Assembly: GCA_023953905.1 (NCBI GenBank)
Contig: JAMLJA010000001.1
Location: forward strand, 124,001-188,000
Length of the DNA: 64,000 bases
Reading direction: 5' to 3'
DNA from: Rhizobiaceae bacterium
Lineage (GTDB): Bacteria; Pseudomonadota; Alphaproteobacteria; Rhizobiales; Rhizobiaceae
Position 1 is the first letter of the stretch, and the number at the start of each line of letters is the position of its first letter. Shown here in pieces: positions 16,401 through 24,363 of this stretch. The notes under the pieces were generated by a model that saw only the letters and a list, made by a program, of their open reading frames with translations, was not told the origin of the DNA and did not search any database. The translations under genes and the position numbers were made by a program.

Positions 16401-18962
16401 TCAGCTTCGCGGCTTGCTGTTTTCAGGATCATAGAGCGGCTTGTATCCGACTGCCACTACTTCCACCGGATAGGTCTCGCTGAAATACTCGACGCTCAAT
16501 TTTCGTCCGACCTGACAGTAGTCCCACGGCAGGTAGGCCAGCGCTATGTTCTGGCCAATGGTCGGTCCATATGCGACCGAGGTCGTAAACGAGCGGCGCC
16601 CGAGCGCATCGACGAGTGTTTCGCCAGTCTCGCGATCAACGACCGGCATAGCACCAACAGGATAGCGGGCAACACCATTGCCGTCGACATTCTCCGTCAT
16701 CACCAGCGTGCAGAGCATAGCGGGCTGATGTGGCCGCGCTCGATATTCCAGGTGTTTGGCCTTGCCCCTGAAGTCCGCATCCTTGACTTTTGGACGCGCC
16801 AGATCTGCCTCCAGAAGATTGTATTCGGTGAGCAGGTCCGCGTTCTGCAGACGCAGGCTCTTTTCCATGCGGCGGCTATTGGCATAGGTTTCGACGCCGA
16901 CCGCCATGACGCCCGTCGCGCGCAATGCGTCCCACACTGCCAGCCCGTCTTCGTAGCGCATGTGCAGTTCCCATCCCTGCTCGCCTACATAGGAGATGCG
17001 AAACGCGGTAACGTCTCTGCCGGCAATCCGTACCGGCTTGATCGCCGCAAACGGGAAATTCTCGGCCGATAGTCCGGCCGGGTCTTCGACCACTTGCTGG
17101 AGTGTCGTGCGCGCGTTCGGGCCCCAAATGCCAACGGTGACATATTTGTCCGTTACATCGGTGACGGTGACGTCAAAACCCTTGTCCGCTGCGACCCGCC
17201 TCACATAGTGAAAATCGCGCGGGCCTGCATCAGCTCCATCGATCACCCGGCACCGATCCGCCATTCGGATGACAGTCAGATCCGCCCGCACCATGCCCTC
17301 ATCATCGAGGAAGTGCGTATAGATGCCCTTCCCAATATTTGCATCGCCACCGATGCGCGCCGCGCAGAGCCATTCCATGAGTTCGACATGGTCCGGCCCT
17401 TCGACATCAAACATGTAGAAGTGGGAGAGGTTGACGATACCGCAATCCTCGCTCATTTCCAGATGCTCTGCGTTCGACACGCGCCAGAAATGCCGATTGT
17501 CCCACTCATTGGCGCGCGTGGGCACTCGATCCCCATACTTCTCCAGCAGGTGCTCGTTGGCGGCGTAGCCATGTGCCCGCTCCCAACCGCCAAGCTCCAT
17601 GAAGTAGCCGCCCAACTCCACCTCGCGGTCGTAGAAAGGCGATCGCCTTACATTGCGACCCGTCGCATAGGGTTCTCGCGGATGAACCGCCGGATTGTAG
17701 ACCTTCTGGGCTGCTTCGCCGCAGCGTCCCTCAACGAAGGTCTCCTCCAGTTGATGCGGATAGAAGCGGGAATAGTCGATCTTGGCATGATCGACATCTG
17801 TGCGCCCGTCGGTCATCCAATCGGCCACGAGCTTGCCATAGCCCGGACCATCCTTGACCCATATGGCGACGGCGTACCACAACCCCCGCACCTTCTGGCT
17901 TTCCCCGACCGAGGGCCCTCCATCGGCAGTCACCTGCAGCAGGCCGTTGAAAGAGCGCCGTTCGTCGTAACCGAGTTCGCCAAGGATCGGCGTCAGTTCG
18001 ATGGCTTTTTCAAGCGGCTCGAGGATCTGCTCCATGTCGAGATCGCGTTGCGAGGGTGACAGCCGCGCCTTTTCCTTCTCAAGCAGATCGCGCGGATGAA
18101 CAAGGCGAGGGTTCGTCTCCTCGTAATATCCCCACTCGATCATTCCGCCTTCGGAGGTGGTGGGATCCCCCGTATCGCGCATATAGGCGGAGTTGCCCTG
18201 ATCGCGCATAAGCGGATAGCCGATTTCCTTGCCCGTTCTGGCAAACTCGGTGTAGGGGCCAAAGAAAGTCAGAGGATGATCGACCGGCATGACCGGAAGG
18301 TCCTCGCCAGCCATTTCGGCGACCAGCCGCCCCCAAAGCCCCGCACACACCACGACGTGATCCGCCAAGATCGTGCCTCGGTTCGTCACCACGCCCTTGA
18401 TGCGGCCGTCCTCGATCACCAGCGAGGTCGCAGATGTGTTCGCGAATGCTCGAAGTTTCCCCGATTTCTCCGCCTGATCGACGAGCTTGCCGGCAACAGT
18501 CTGGGAACGCGGAATCACGAGACCTGCGTCTGGATCCCACATGCCGCCCTGAACGACGGACTCCTCGATGAGCGGGAAGCGCGACTTTATCTCCGCCGGA
18601 TCGACAAGCCGGACGCGCGTTCCAAACGCCTTTCCCGACGAAACCTTGCGTCGGATCTCGTCCATTCTCGCGTCGTCGCCGACCCGCGCGACCTCCAGGC
18701 CGCCAATCCGCTCGTAGTGTCCCATCTTTTCGTAGAAATCGATGGAATAGAGCGTCGTCCAGCACGACAGGAAGTCATGGCTTGTCGTGTAGCAGAAGTC
18801 TGAAGCATGAGCCGTCGAGCCGATATCGGTGGGGATGCCGGACTTGTCGATGCCGACAATGTCGTCCCATCCGCGCTCAATCAGATGATGCGCGACCGAA
18901 GCCCCGACAATCCCACCCAGGCCGACGATGACGACCTTCGCCCGTTGCGGAAACGCTGCCAT
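16401..18962 (-). CDS. Dimethylglycine/sarcosine dehydrogenase-like flavoprotein (DAO + GcvT)
   Basis: The 853-residue protein joins an FAD-dependent DAO domain (about 1-400), a FAO_M-type linker, and the aminomethyltransferase GcvT domains (about 430-840). The FAD motif is VIVGLGGIVGAS near residue 11, and GSTAHASDF places His52 where dimethylglycine dehydrogenase attaches FAD covalently. The GcvT half would pass the oxidised methyl carbon to THF, giving methylene-THF. Substrate may be dimethylglycine, sarcosine or a related N-methyl compound; the family includes many unassigned members. It is transcribed alone on the minus strand, 256 bases divergent from the gene at 19219, and lies 3.4 kb from the GlxA-type regulator. 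Confidence 0.87.
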   Translation of the reverse strand: MAAFPQRAKVVIVGLGGIVGASVAHHLIERGWDDIVGIDKSGIPTDIGSTAHASDFCYTTSHDFLSCWTTLYSIDFYEKMGHYERIGGLEVARVGDDARMDEIRRKVSSGKAFGTRVRLVDPAEIKSRFPLIEESVVQGGMWDPDAGLVIPRSQTVAGKLVDQAEKSGKLRAFANTSATSLVIEDGRIKGVVTNRGTILADHVVVCAGLWGRLVAEMAGEDLPVMPVDHPLTFFGPYTEFARTGKEIGYPLMRDQGNSAYMRDTGDPTTSEGGMIEWGYYEETNPRLVHPRDLLEKEKARLSPSQRDLDMEQILEPLEKAIELTPILGELGYDERRSFNGLLQVTADGGPSVGESQKVRGLWYAVAIWVKDGPGYGKLVADWMTDGRTDVDHAKIDYSRFYPHQLEETFVEGRCGEAAQKVYNPAVHPREPYATGRNVRRSPFYDREVELGGYFMELGGWERAHGYAANEHLLEKYGDRVPTRANEWDNRHFWRVSNAEHLEMSEDCGIVNLSHFYMFDVEGPDHVELMEWLCAARIGGDANIGKGIYTHFLDDEGMVRADLTVIRMADRCRVIDGADAGPRDFHYVRRVAADKGFDVTVTDVTDKYVTVGIWGPNARTTLQQVVEDPAGLSAENFPFAAIKPVRIAGRDVTAFRISYVGEQGWELHMRYEDGLAVWDALRATGVMAVGVETYANSRRMEKSLRLQNADLLTEYNLLEADLARPKVKDADFRGKAKHLEYRARPHQPAMLCTLVMTENVDGNGVARYPVGAMPVVDRETGETLVDALGRRSFTTSVAYGPTIGQNIALAYLPWDYCQVGRKLSVEYFSETYPVEVVAVGYKPLYDPENSKPRS

Positions 18963-19142
18963 GATCCAAGACTCCGTGTGGATGCGACACGCACACTATA
19001 AGCTGAAACGGCACCGACTGATCTTGTTTGCGACATGGCCAAAACGGGTCGCGACTTAACCCGCGACGCGACCTCCGTATAAAACTCGAAAGACGATCCG
19101 TCGCGTTGTTAACGCTTTGACATTTCCCCTTTGCTAGACCCG

Positions 19143-19163
19143 TAGACCAGCATTGGTGGTCTA
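19143..19163. promoter_or_regulatory. Inverted repeat TAGACCA-N7-TGGTCTA
   Basis: A 7-base perfect inverted repeat with a 7-base spacer lies 56 bases upstream of the GTG of the membrane protein gene at 19219 and 180 bases from the divergent dehydrogenase start. It is followed by a small GC stem (GCCGC-ttcc-GCGGC, 19166-19179). Either an operator or leader structure is possible. Confidence 0.35.
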
Positions 19164-19218
19164 AGCCGCTTCCGCGGCAATCGTGCTCTGTCAGACCACT
19201 ACATACGGAGAGACGGGC

Positions 19219-20970
19219 GTGAGCAGTACTATCAAGGCGCATGACGAGAATTCACGCTCGGGCATCGCAATACCGACATTTGTGACGTCACCGCTGGTCA
19301 TTCTGGTCATTGCGCTCGTTGCGGTCTGCCTGATCCTGTCCCTTCCCCTCTCGGTCCCCATCGGCCCCATGTATTGGGACGTCTATATCTACTATGACGC
19401 CGCCAATCGCATTTTCAGCGGCCAGGTGCCCGCCCTGGATTTCTTCGCGCCTGTCGGCCCGTTGGGTTACTACCTTTTCGCCGGGTGGCTGTCGATGTTT
19501 CCAAACGGCCAGCCTGCGCTGATGGCGCATTGGTCGCTTCTGGCGGTGAGCGCTCCGCTCATGGCGCTGGTCATATGGGACGTGGGCTCGCGCTCGCGGG
19601 CCATCGCGCTGGCGTTGCTCGTGCCGTTCCTCATTTTTGCGCTTCTGCCGTTCAACGTTCGCGAGTTTTACCCTTTCCCCGGATCGGACGCGTTCGGTGT
19701 GTACAATCGCCAGATCTGCCAGATGCTCTATGTGCTGATGGCGGGCATCATGTTCGCGCGTGATCGTCGCCTGCTCACCGTGGTCATCACGCTTGTCATG
19801 ACCGCGATGTTCTTCCTGAAGATTACCGGTTTTGTCGCGGGTGGCATCATCGCGGCCTACGCCCTTCTCGCGGGCCGCGTGTCGCTGCGGTCGGCGCTCA
19901 TCTCCGCCTTCGCGTTCATCGCCATGCTGGGCGCTATCGAACTCACCACCGGCGAGGTTAGCGTCTATATTCACGACATTCTGCTGCTCGTGAAGATGAA
20001 CAGTGGCACATTGGTGCCGCGATTGCTGCAGTCGGCGTCGCTGAATTTCGGCATCCTCGCGCCTACTGGAATACTGGCGCTGCTGCTTTTGTGGAGCGAT
20101 CGACAAGGGTTATGGAAAAAGGCGGCGAACGGTCTGGGCAAGCGCAGCATCGCCGAAGCAGCCTCCTTTCTGGACAGCACTGCACTTTGGCTTCTTGTGG
20201 TGCTTTTCGCCGGCATCCTGTTTGAAAGCCAGAACACTGGCAGTCAGGCACTGATCTTTCTGTGGCCCGTTATCCTCACGGTCCTGATGCAGGTCGGACC
20301 GTTGATAGCGCGGCCCGCGCTGTTCGTCGCCATCGTGGGTCTCGCGGCAACAGTCACGATACCCTCAATGGTTGCCGTGGCGGAGCAGGCCACGCGCGCC
20401 TATGTCGGGGCTGCGAAAAACATCCGCATGACGTCTTCAAACCTGAAGACACTCGGCAATGTCAGCATGCGGCCGGAAGTGGCGACCCGTGTCGAGCGTA
20501 TGCTGAAAATCTATCCGGAACACCAGGACTTCTACAACGACATGGCTTTGGCGGGAGAACTTCCGGCCCCCATGCTCTACTCCGACTTCGACTTCCAGAT
20601 CGCGTATCTCACCATCACGGATCAAGCAGTCGAGGCAATACGCAAACTCGAAGCGGCAAAGGGCATTCGCTTCGAAACGATGGGATCGCTCAACTTCGTC
20701 AATCCGTTTCCATGGCTGATGGATCGCACCGCACCGCTCTACGTCTCGATCGGCGCCGATCCCTTGCGGACCGTCCCCGACGCCAGCGCGCGCGAACAGG
20801 AAGTCATGCGCAGCACGGACATCGTGCTCTATCCGACCTGTCCATCCACGCTTGCAAACGTCATGCTCTACGACATGTATGCTGCATCGCTTTCCGGGCA
20901 TAGCCGCGTGAAACTGACCGAGTGCTATGACGCGTTCGTCAATGCCAAGTTCGTCAGCGCGTTGCAGTAG
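19219..20970 (+). CDS. Polytopic membrane protein, GT-C glycosyltransferase-like
   Basis: The 583-residue product has a short N-terminal tail, about ten hydrophobic spans in the first 400 residues, and a soluble C-terminal region of about 180 residues. The first exported loop is rich in Asp and aromatic residues (YWDVYIYYDAANRIFSG, then DFFAPVGPLGYY), which resembles the catalytic loop of GT-C enzymes that take sugars from polyprenyl-phosphate donors. I do not recognise a named family. GTG 19219 is the start because GGAGAG lies 7 bases upstream; the frame to 19183 has no such site. It converges on an operon that looks able to make and flip a polyprenyl-linked sugar, so a transferase using that donor is a reasonable hypothesis. 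Confidence 0.65.
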   Translation: MSSTIKAHDENSRSGIAIPTFVTSPLVILVIALVAVCLILSLPLSVPIGPMYWDVYIYYDAANRIFSGQVPALDFFAPVGPLGYYLFAGWLSMFPNGQPALMAHWSLLAVSAPLMALVIWDVGSRSRAIALALLVPFLIFALLPFNVREFYPFPGSDAFGVYNRQICQMLYVLMAGIMFARDRRLLTVVITLVMTAMFFLKITGFVAGGIIAAYALLAGRVSLRSALISAFAFIAMLGAIELTTGEVSVYIHDILLLVKMNSGTLVPRLLQSASLNFGILAPTGILALLLLWSDRQGLWKKAANGLGKRSIAEAASFLDSTALWLLVVLFAGILFESQNTGSQALIFLWPVILTVLMQVGPLIARPALFVAIVGLAATVTIPSMVAVAEQATRAYVGAAKNIRMTSSNLKTLGNVSMRPEVATRVERMLKIYPEHQDFYNDMALAGELPAPMLYSDFDFQIAYLTITDQAVEAIRKLEAAKGIRFETMGSLNFVNPFPWLMDRTAPLYVSIGADPLRTVPDASAREQEVMRSTDIVLYPTCPSTLANVMLYDMYAASLSGHSRVKLTECYDAFVNAKFVSALQ

Positions 20971-21416
20971 GTCTTGGCACTGGCTGCGAATTGCTCAATC
21001 GACATCGCTTGGCGGTCGTGAGCTGCGCGCAACGTCGAGGGCCTGCTTCTGAAAGGAAAGCAATTGGCTGAAAGGGTGTGTCTGTCATCCCTGATCGAGG
21101 AGAATAGCGCCGCGTTGCGATGAGCGGCTGCTTTCAAACACACTCATTGATGTGTTCGCGTCATGCATGGCCAGACCCTATGGCCATCGGCCGCGTATTG
21201 CCCGGCACGGAAGCGCACCAATGGCGGTGCGAATATCGCAACGAGACCGCATTTATGGCGCGAGCTTGGAAACGATCAGCGCACCGTGGGGATTGCATGC
21301 AAAATCAAACTGGTCTCGCGCCTCAAAAAACGAGGCACGCGGTCAGTTCTTCTGAAGGGTCCGCTTCAGTGGGGCGTCAGCCCCACTGACTGTATCGCCT
21401 TTCAGGTTTTAGAGTG
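20971..21416. other. Gene-free convergent intergenic stretch
   Basis: This 446-base stretch separates two convergent genes. I find no credible small gene on either strand: the open frames have no ribosome sites and no protein-like composition. It contains one strong hairpin near its right end (listed separately) and a weaker GCCTC/GAGGC stem near 21320-21336. No repeat copy is recognisable elsewhere in the window. Confidence 0.5.
21367..21388. terminator. Hairpin between convergent genes
   Basis: CAGTGGGGC and GCCCCACTG pair perfectly over nine bases around a GTCA loop. It lies 29 bases past the stop of the minus-strand aminotransferase and may end that transcript, possibly serving both directions. 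No T tract follows on either strand. Confidence 0.55.
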
Positions 21417-22898
21417 TCAGGCCGATTTCACCTGGCTCTTCACAAAATCCTTCACGATCGAAACGATGCCCCGCGACATCAAATCGTCAAGCGCTGTGAT
21501 GAACTCATCGACGTGCTCGCGCTGGCAGATCAACGGCGGCAGAAGACGAATGACGTTTCGATTGTACTCCGTGAATGCAACCAGCACGCCATAATCACGG
21601 AGCAGCAGAGCGCCGAGAAAGCCCGAAAGAGATCCTTTCAGCTTGTCGTCCAGCACCGAAACGACGGGGCGCAGCACCATGGGCAAGGTTTGACTGAAGT
21701 CATGCAGTTCGAGGCCGATCATGAACCCCTTGCCGCGAACCTCCTTGATGATTTTCGGATACTTCGCCTGAAGTTCCGTAAGCCGCTCGATCAGATAGTC
21801 ACCCGTCACGGCAGCATTCTCGATGAGCCCCTCGTCATAGAGAACATTGAGCGTCTCAATGGCCGTGATCGACGCCTCACCGATGCCACCGAACGTGGCG
21901 GCAGCGTGGATCATCGCTGTCTTGGGCGTGCCATAAGCCTTCAAGTAGACATCGCGCCTCGCGATCATGGCTGCCATCGCAGACTTGCCACCGCCCAGCG
22001 ATTTGGCGACAGCCGTGATGTCGGGAACCACGTCGTAATGCTCAAACGCATAGAAGCGGCCCGACCGCCCCACGCCGCACTGCACCTCATCGGCAACCCA
22101 CAATACGCCATGCGCGTCACACAGACGGCGTAACTTCTGCCAGAATTCAGCGGGCGCCTGATTTATGCCGCCACCGCCCTGGATCGTTTCCAGCACGATC
22201 GCGCCAATGTCTGGATTGGCTACAAAGGCCCGCTCTATCGCGTCGATGTCGCCGAAAGGCACCTTGATTGTGTTGTCGGTCAGTCGGAAGTCGCCCCGAT
22301 AGAGCTGTCCGTCAGTGATCGACAGAACGCCCTTTGTCTTCCCGTGGAAGGAGTTCTCGGCGTAGACCATCTTCGGACGGGTCGGGCCGGCTGCGCGTTC
22401 TGCCAGCTTGATCGCCGCCTCCATCGCCTCGGATCCCGACGAACCCAGAAAGACCATGTCCAGATCACCCGGCGAAACCTGCGCAAGGTCGTACGCAAGT
22501 GCCGCCGCATATTGCGACATGAACGCGATCGCAATTTCGTGGCGATTCTCTTCCTGGAACTTCCTGCGGACCTCAAGGAGGCGCCGATGGTTGTGGCCTA
22601 GTGCGAGCGATCCGAAACCGCCGAAAAAATCGAGAATCTTGCGACCGTTCTGATCGTAGTAATACATGCCTTCGGCGCGCTCGATCTTTATCTTGTGAAA
22701 GCCCAGCAGCTTCATGAAGTGAAGCTGACCGGGATTGAGATGGGCCTTGAACAGGTCCGTCATGCGCGCAACGTCGAGTGCCTTGGCGTCTTCCACCGTC
22801 ATGAGTTTCGGCCGAGGGACAAGATTGTGTCCAACGCTCGGGGCATCCACGATCTTGCGTGGGGTTACGGTCTCGTTCTGTTTCGTCATCACGTTCAT
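21417..22898 (-). CDS. Class III PLP-dependent aminotransferase
   Basis: The protein (about 493 aa) is a fold-type I, class III aminotransferase. It has the N-terminal GxGS-type region (GGFGSLALGHNH), LGSSGSEAMEAA for phosphate binding, VLWVADEVQCG with the ring-binding Asp near 270, and the Schiff-base lysine near residue 300 in AVAKSLGGGK. The amino acceptor is unknown; class III members often act on acetylornithine-like, omega-amino or sugar-nucleotide-unrelated substrates. It is the last gene of the operon beginning with the HAD-UbiA fusion and lies 9 bases after the SDR gene, so it probably acts in the same pathway. ATG 22898 is chosen; a GTG at 22901 is adjacent. Confidence 0.85.
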   Translation of the reverse strand: MNVMTKQNETVTPRKIVDAPSVGHNLVPRPKLMTVEDAKALDVARMTDLFKAHLNPGQLHFMKLLGFHKIKIERAEGMYYYDQNGRKILDFFGGFGSLALGHNHRRLLEVRRKFQEENRHEIAIAFMSQYAAALAYDLAQVSPGDLDMVFLGSSGSEAMEAAIKLAERAAGPTRPKMVYAENSFHGKTKGVLSITDGQLYRGDFRLTDNTIKVPFGDIDAIERAFVANPDIGAIVLETIQGGGGINQAPAEFWQKLRRLCDAHGVLWVADEVQCGVGRSGRFYAFEHYDVVPDITAVAKSLGGGKSAMAAMIARRDVYLKAYGTPKTAMIHAAATFGGIGEASITAIETLNVLYDEGLIENAAVTGDYLIERLTELQAKYPKIIKEVRGKGFMIGLELHDFSQTLPMVLRPVVSVLDDKLKGSLSGFLGALLLRDYGVLVAFTEYNRNVIRLLPPLICQREHVDEFITALDDLMSRGIVSIVKDFVKSQVKSA

Positions 22899-22907
22899 CA
22901 CTGTGTC

Positions 22908-23915
22908 CTATTCGGCCGGCACATGAGAAGTGGAGACAGATCGTCCCTCCTTCTTGGCCCGGTACTCTGTGTAGGCGGCGATCAGCATGTCCTCGTCGCG
23001 GTATTGCGGAACCCAGCTGAGGTCGCGTTTGCCCTTGGAAACGTCGAGCACGCATTCCTCATCTGCGATGAGATATTGCTCGGGATCCATGATTGGCATG
23101 TTCATCCAGTCCAGCAGGTCCAGTGTGCGCTTCACGGCCCAGCCCGGCGTTGGAACGAGGATGGATTTGGATCCGGCATGCTTGACGAGATCCCCGAGCA
23201 ACTTGCGTACTGGTGGCGGATTGATCGAGCCCAAATTGTAGGCTTCGTTCGGCACACCTGCCTTCCAGCCGAGACGCGCGGCCTCTGCGCAGTCGAAGAC
23301 CGAAATGAACTGATAGGGATTCTTGCCCGAGCCGATCATCGGAACGGGAAGGTTCCAGTCGATCAGTTTGAACAGCTTTTCCAGGATGCCAAGGCGCCCG
23401 GGACCGATAATCAGCCGCGGGCGAAACAGCGCAATCCGCATGCCTCTTTCGCGCCATTCCGCGGCAAGTTGCTCCGTCTCCCATTTCGACATCCCATATT
23501 CGCCGAGAGGCGAGACAGGATGGTCCTCCGTCATCGGATAAGTGACGGTGTGACCATAGATCATGTCGGTGGTGAAATGAACGAGGTTCGGCGCTCCGGC
23601 CTTGTCCATCGCCTGGATGATGTGGGCCGTGCCGTGATAATTGACGGGATAGAAGAACTCGTGCCGCTTCGCCCGCACCTGGATCGGCGAGAGCATCTTG
23701 GCCGACAGGTTATAGACCATGTCGTCGGGCTTGATGCCCACTGCGCTCACAGACGCAGGGTCGGTCACATCCGTCTTGATATGCTGCGCCTGCCGGTAGT
23801 GGGCAAGATCGCTCTTTGCGATGTCAGCCACAACCACCTCTTCGCCATCGGCGATGAGTTTCGGCGCGAGATGACGGCCGACGAATCCATCGCCGCCAAA
23901 GATAATGTGTCTCAT
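22908..23915 (-). CDS. Extended SDR, NAD-dependent epimerase/dehydratase family
   Basis: The 335-residue protein has the nucleotide motif FGGDGFVGRHL at its start and the catalytic Tyr140-x3-Lys144 pair in EYGMSKWE, with a TTDMIYG strand supplying the upstream Thr. This is an extended short-chain dehydrogenase acting on a sugar or lipid-linked sugar carbonyl or C4/C2 epimer position. Its ATG overlaps the stop of the ArnE-like gene in an ATGA junction, so the two are translationally coupled. By analogy with DprE2 in the arabinose-lipid pathway it could reduce the keto product made by the DprE1-like enzyme, but DprE2 is a classical, not extended, SDR, so this is a different solution or a different reaction. 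Confidence 0.85.
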   Translation of the reverse strand: MRHIIFGGDGFVGRHLAPKLIADGEEVVVADIAKSDLAHYRQAQHIKTDVTDPASVSAVGIKPDDMVYNLSAKMLSPIQVRAKRHEFFYPVNYHGTAHIIQAMDKAGAPNLVHFTTDMIYGHTVTYPMTEDHPVSPLGEYGMSKWETEQLAAEWRERGMRIALFRPRLIIGPGRLGILEKLFKLIDWNLPVPMIGSGKNPYQFISVFDCAEAARLGWKAGVPNEAYNLGSINPPPVRKLLGDLVKHAGSKSILVPTPGWAVKRTLDLLDWMNMPIMDPEQYLIADEECVLDVSKGKRDLSWVPQYRDEDMLIAAYTEYRAKKEGRSVSTSHVPAE

Positions 23916-24340
23916 CGGGCTACCCCACTGGTCTTGATTGGATCGGGCGAAGACGCCGCTTCCGCAAGCCCTGAACCGCCCTGCGCGATCAGGATGGTCC
24001 CAAGGCAGATGAACGCGATACCGGCGACGCGCCAAGCATTGAGATCTTCGCGAAATACGAAATAGGCAAAGATTGCGACTGCGACATAGGCAAGGCTGAG
24101 GAAAGGATAGGCGAATGAAAGCTCGACTTTCGACAGCACATACAGATGCGACGCCATGGAAATGACGAAGGTGCACAGGCCAAAGAACACCCAGGGGCTG
24201 AAAACGATCTGCAGCAATTTGACGATCGGGTTGACGCCTTCGAAGGAAATTGGCCCGAGCGTCATCATGCCCTGCTTGAGCATGAGTTGCGCAGCGGCAT
24301 TCGTCATCACTGTGAACAGAATGAAAACGATGTACTTCAT
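23912..24340 (-). CDS. EmrE/ArnE-like small membrane transporter
   Basis: The 142-residue protein has four predicted membrane spans and the pattern of EamA/SMR-type half transporters: an opening helix with TNAAAQLMLKQG, a middle segment ELSFAYPFLSLAYV, and a last helix GIAFICLGTILIAQ. The AYPFLSL segment is closer to ArnE/ArnF, which flip undecaprenyl-phosphate-aminoarabinose across the inner membrane, than to drug-exporting EmrE. It lacks the clearly placed membrane Glu of EmrE. Its position between a DprE1-like oxidase and an SDR, with overlapping or near-touching reading frames, suggests flipping of a polyprenyl-phosphate sugar made by its neighbours. Confidence 0.75.
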   Translation of the reverse strand: MKYIVFILFTVMTNAAAQLMLKQGMMTLGPISFEGVNPIVKLLQIVFSPWVFFGLCTFVISMASHLYVLSKVELSFAYPFLSLAYVAVAIFAYFVFREDLNAWRVAGIAFICLGTILIAQGGSGLAEAASSPDPIKTSGVAR

Positions 24341-24363
24341 AGGATTGCCAAACCGCCTCTGAT

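Noticed and set aside
22695..24065. 456-codon open frame on the plus strand over the aminotransferase and SDR genes
   Set aside because: It lies antisense to two genes with clear enzyme motifs, has no ribosome site, and its composition (His/Arg-rich, no domains) is typical of a GC-rich shadow frame.
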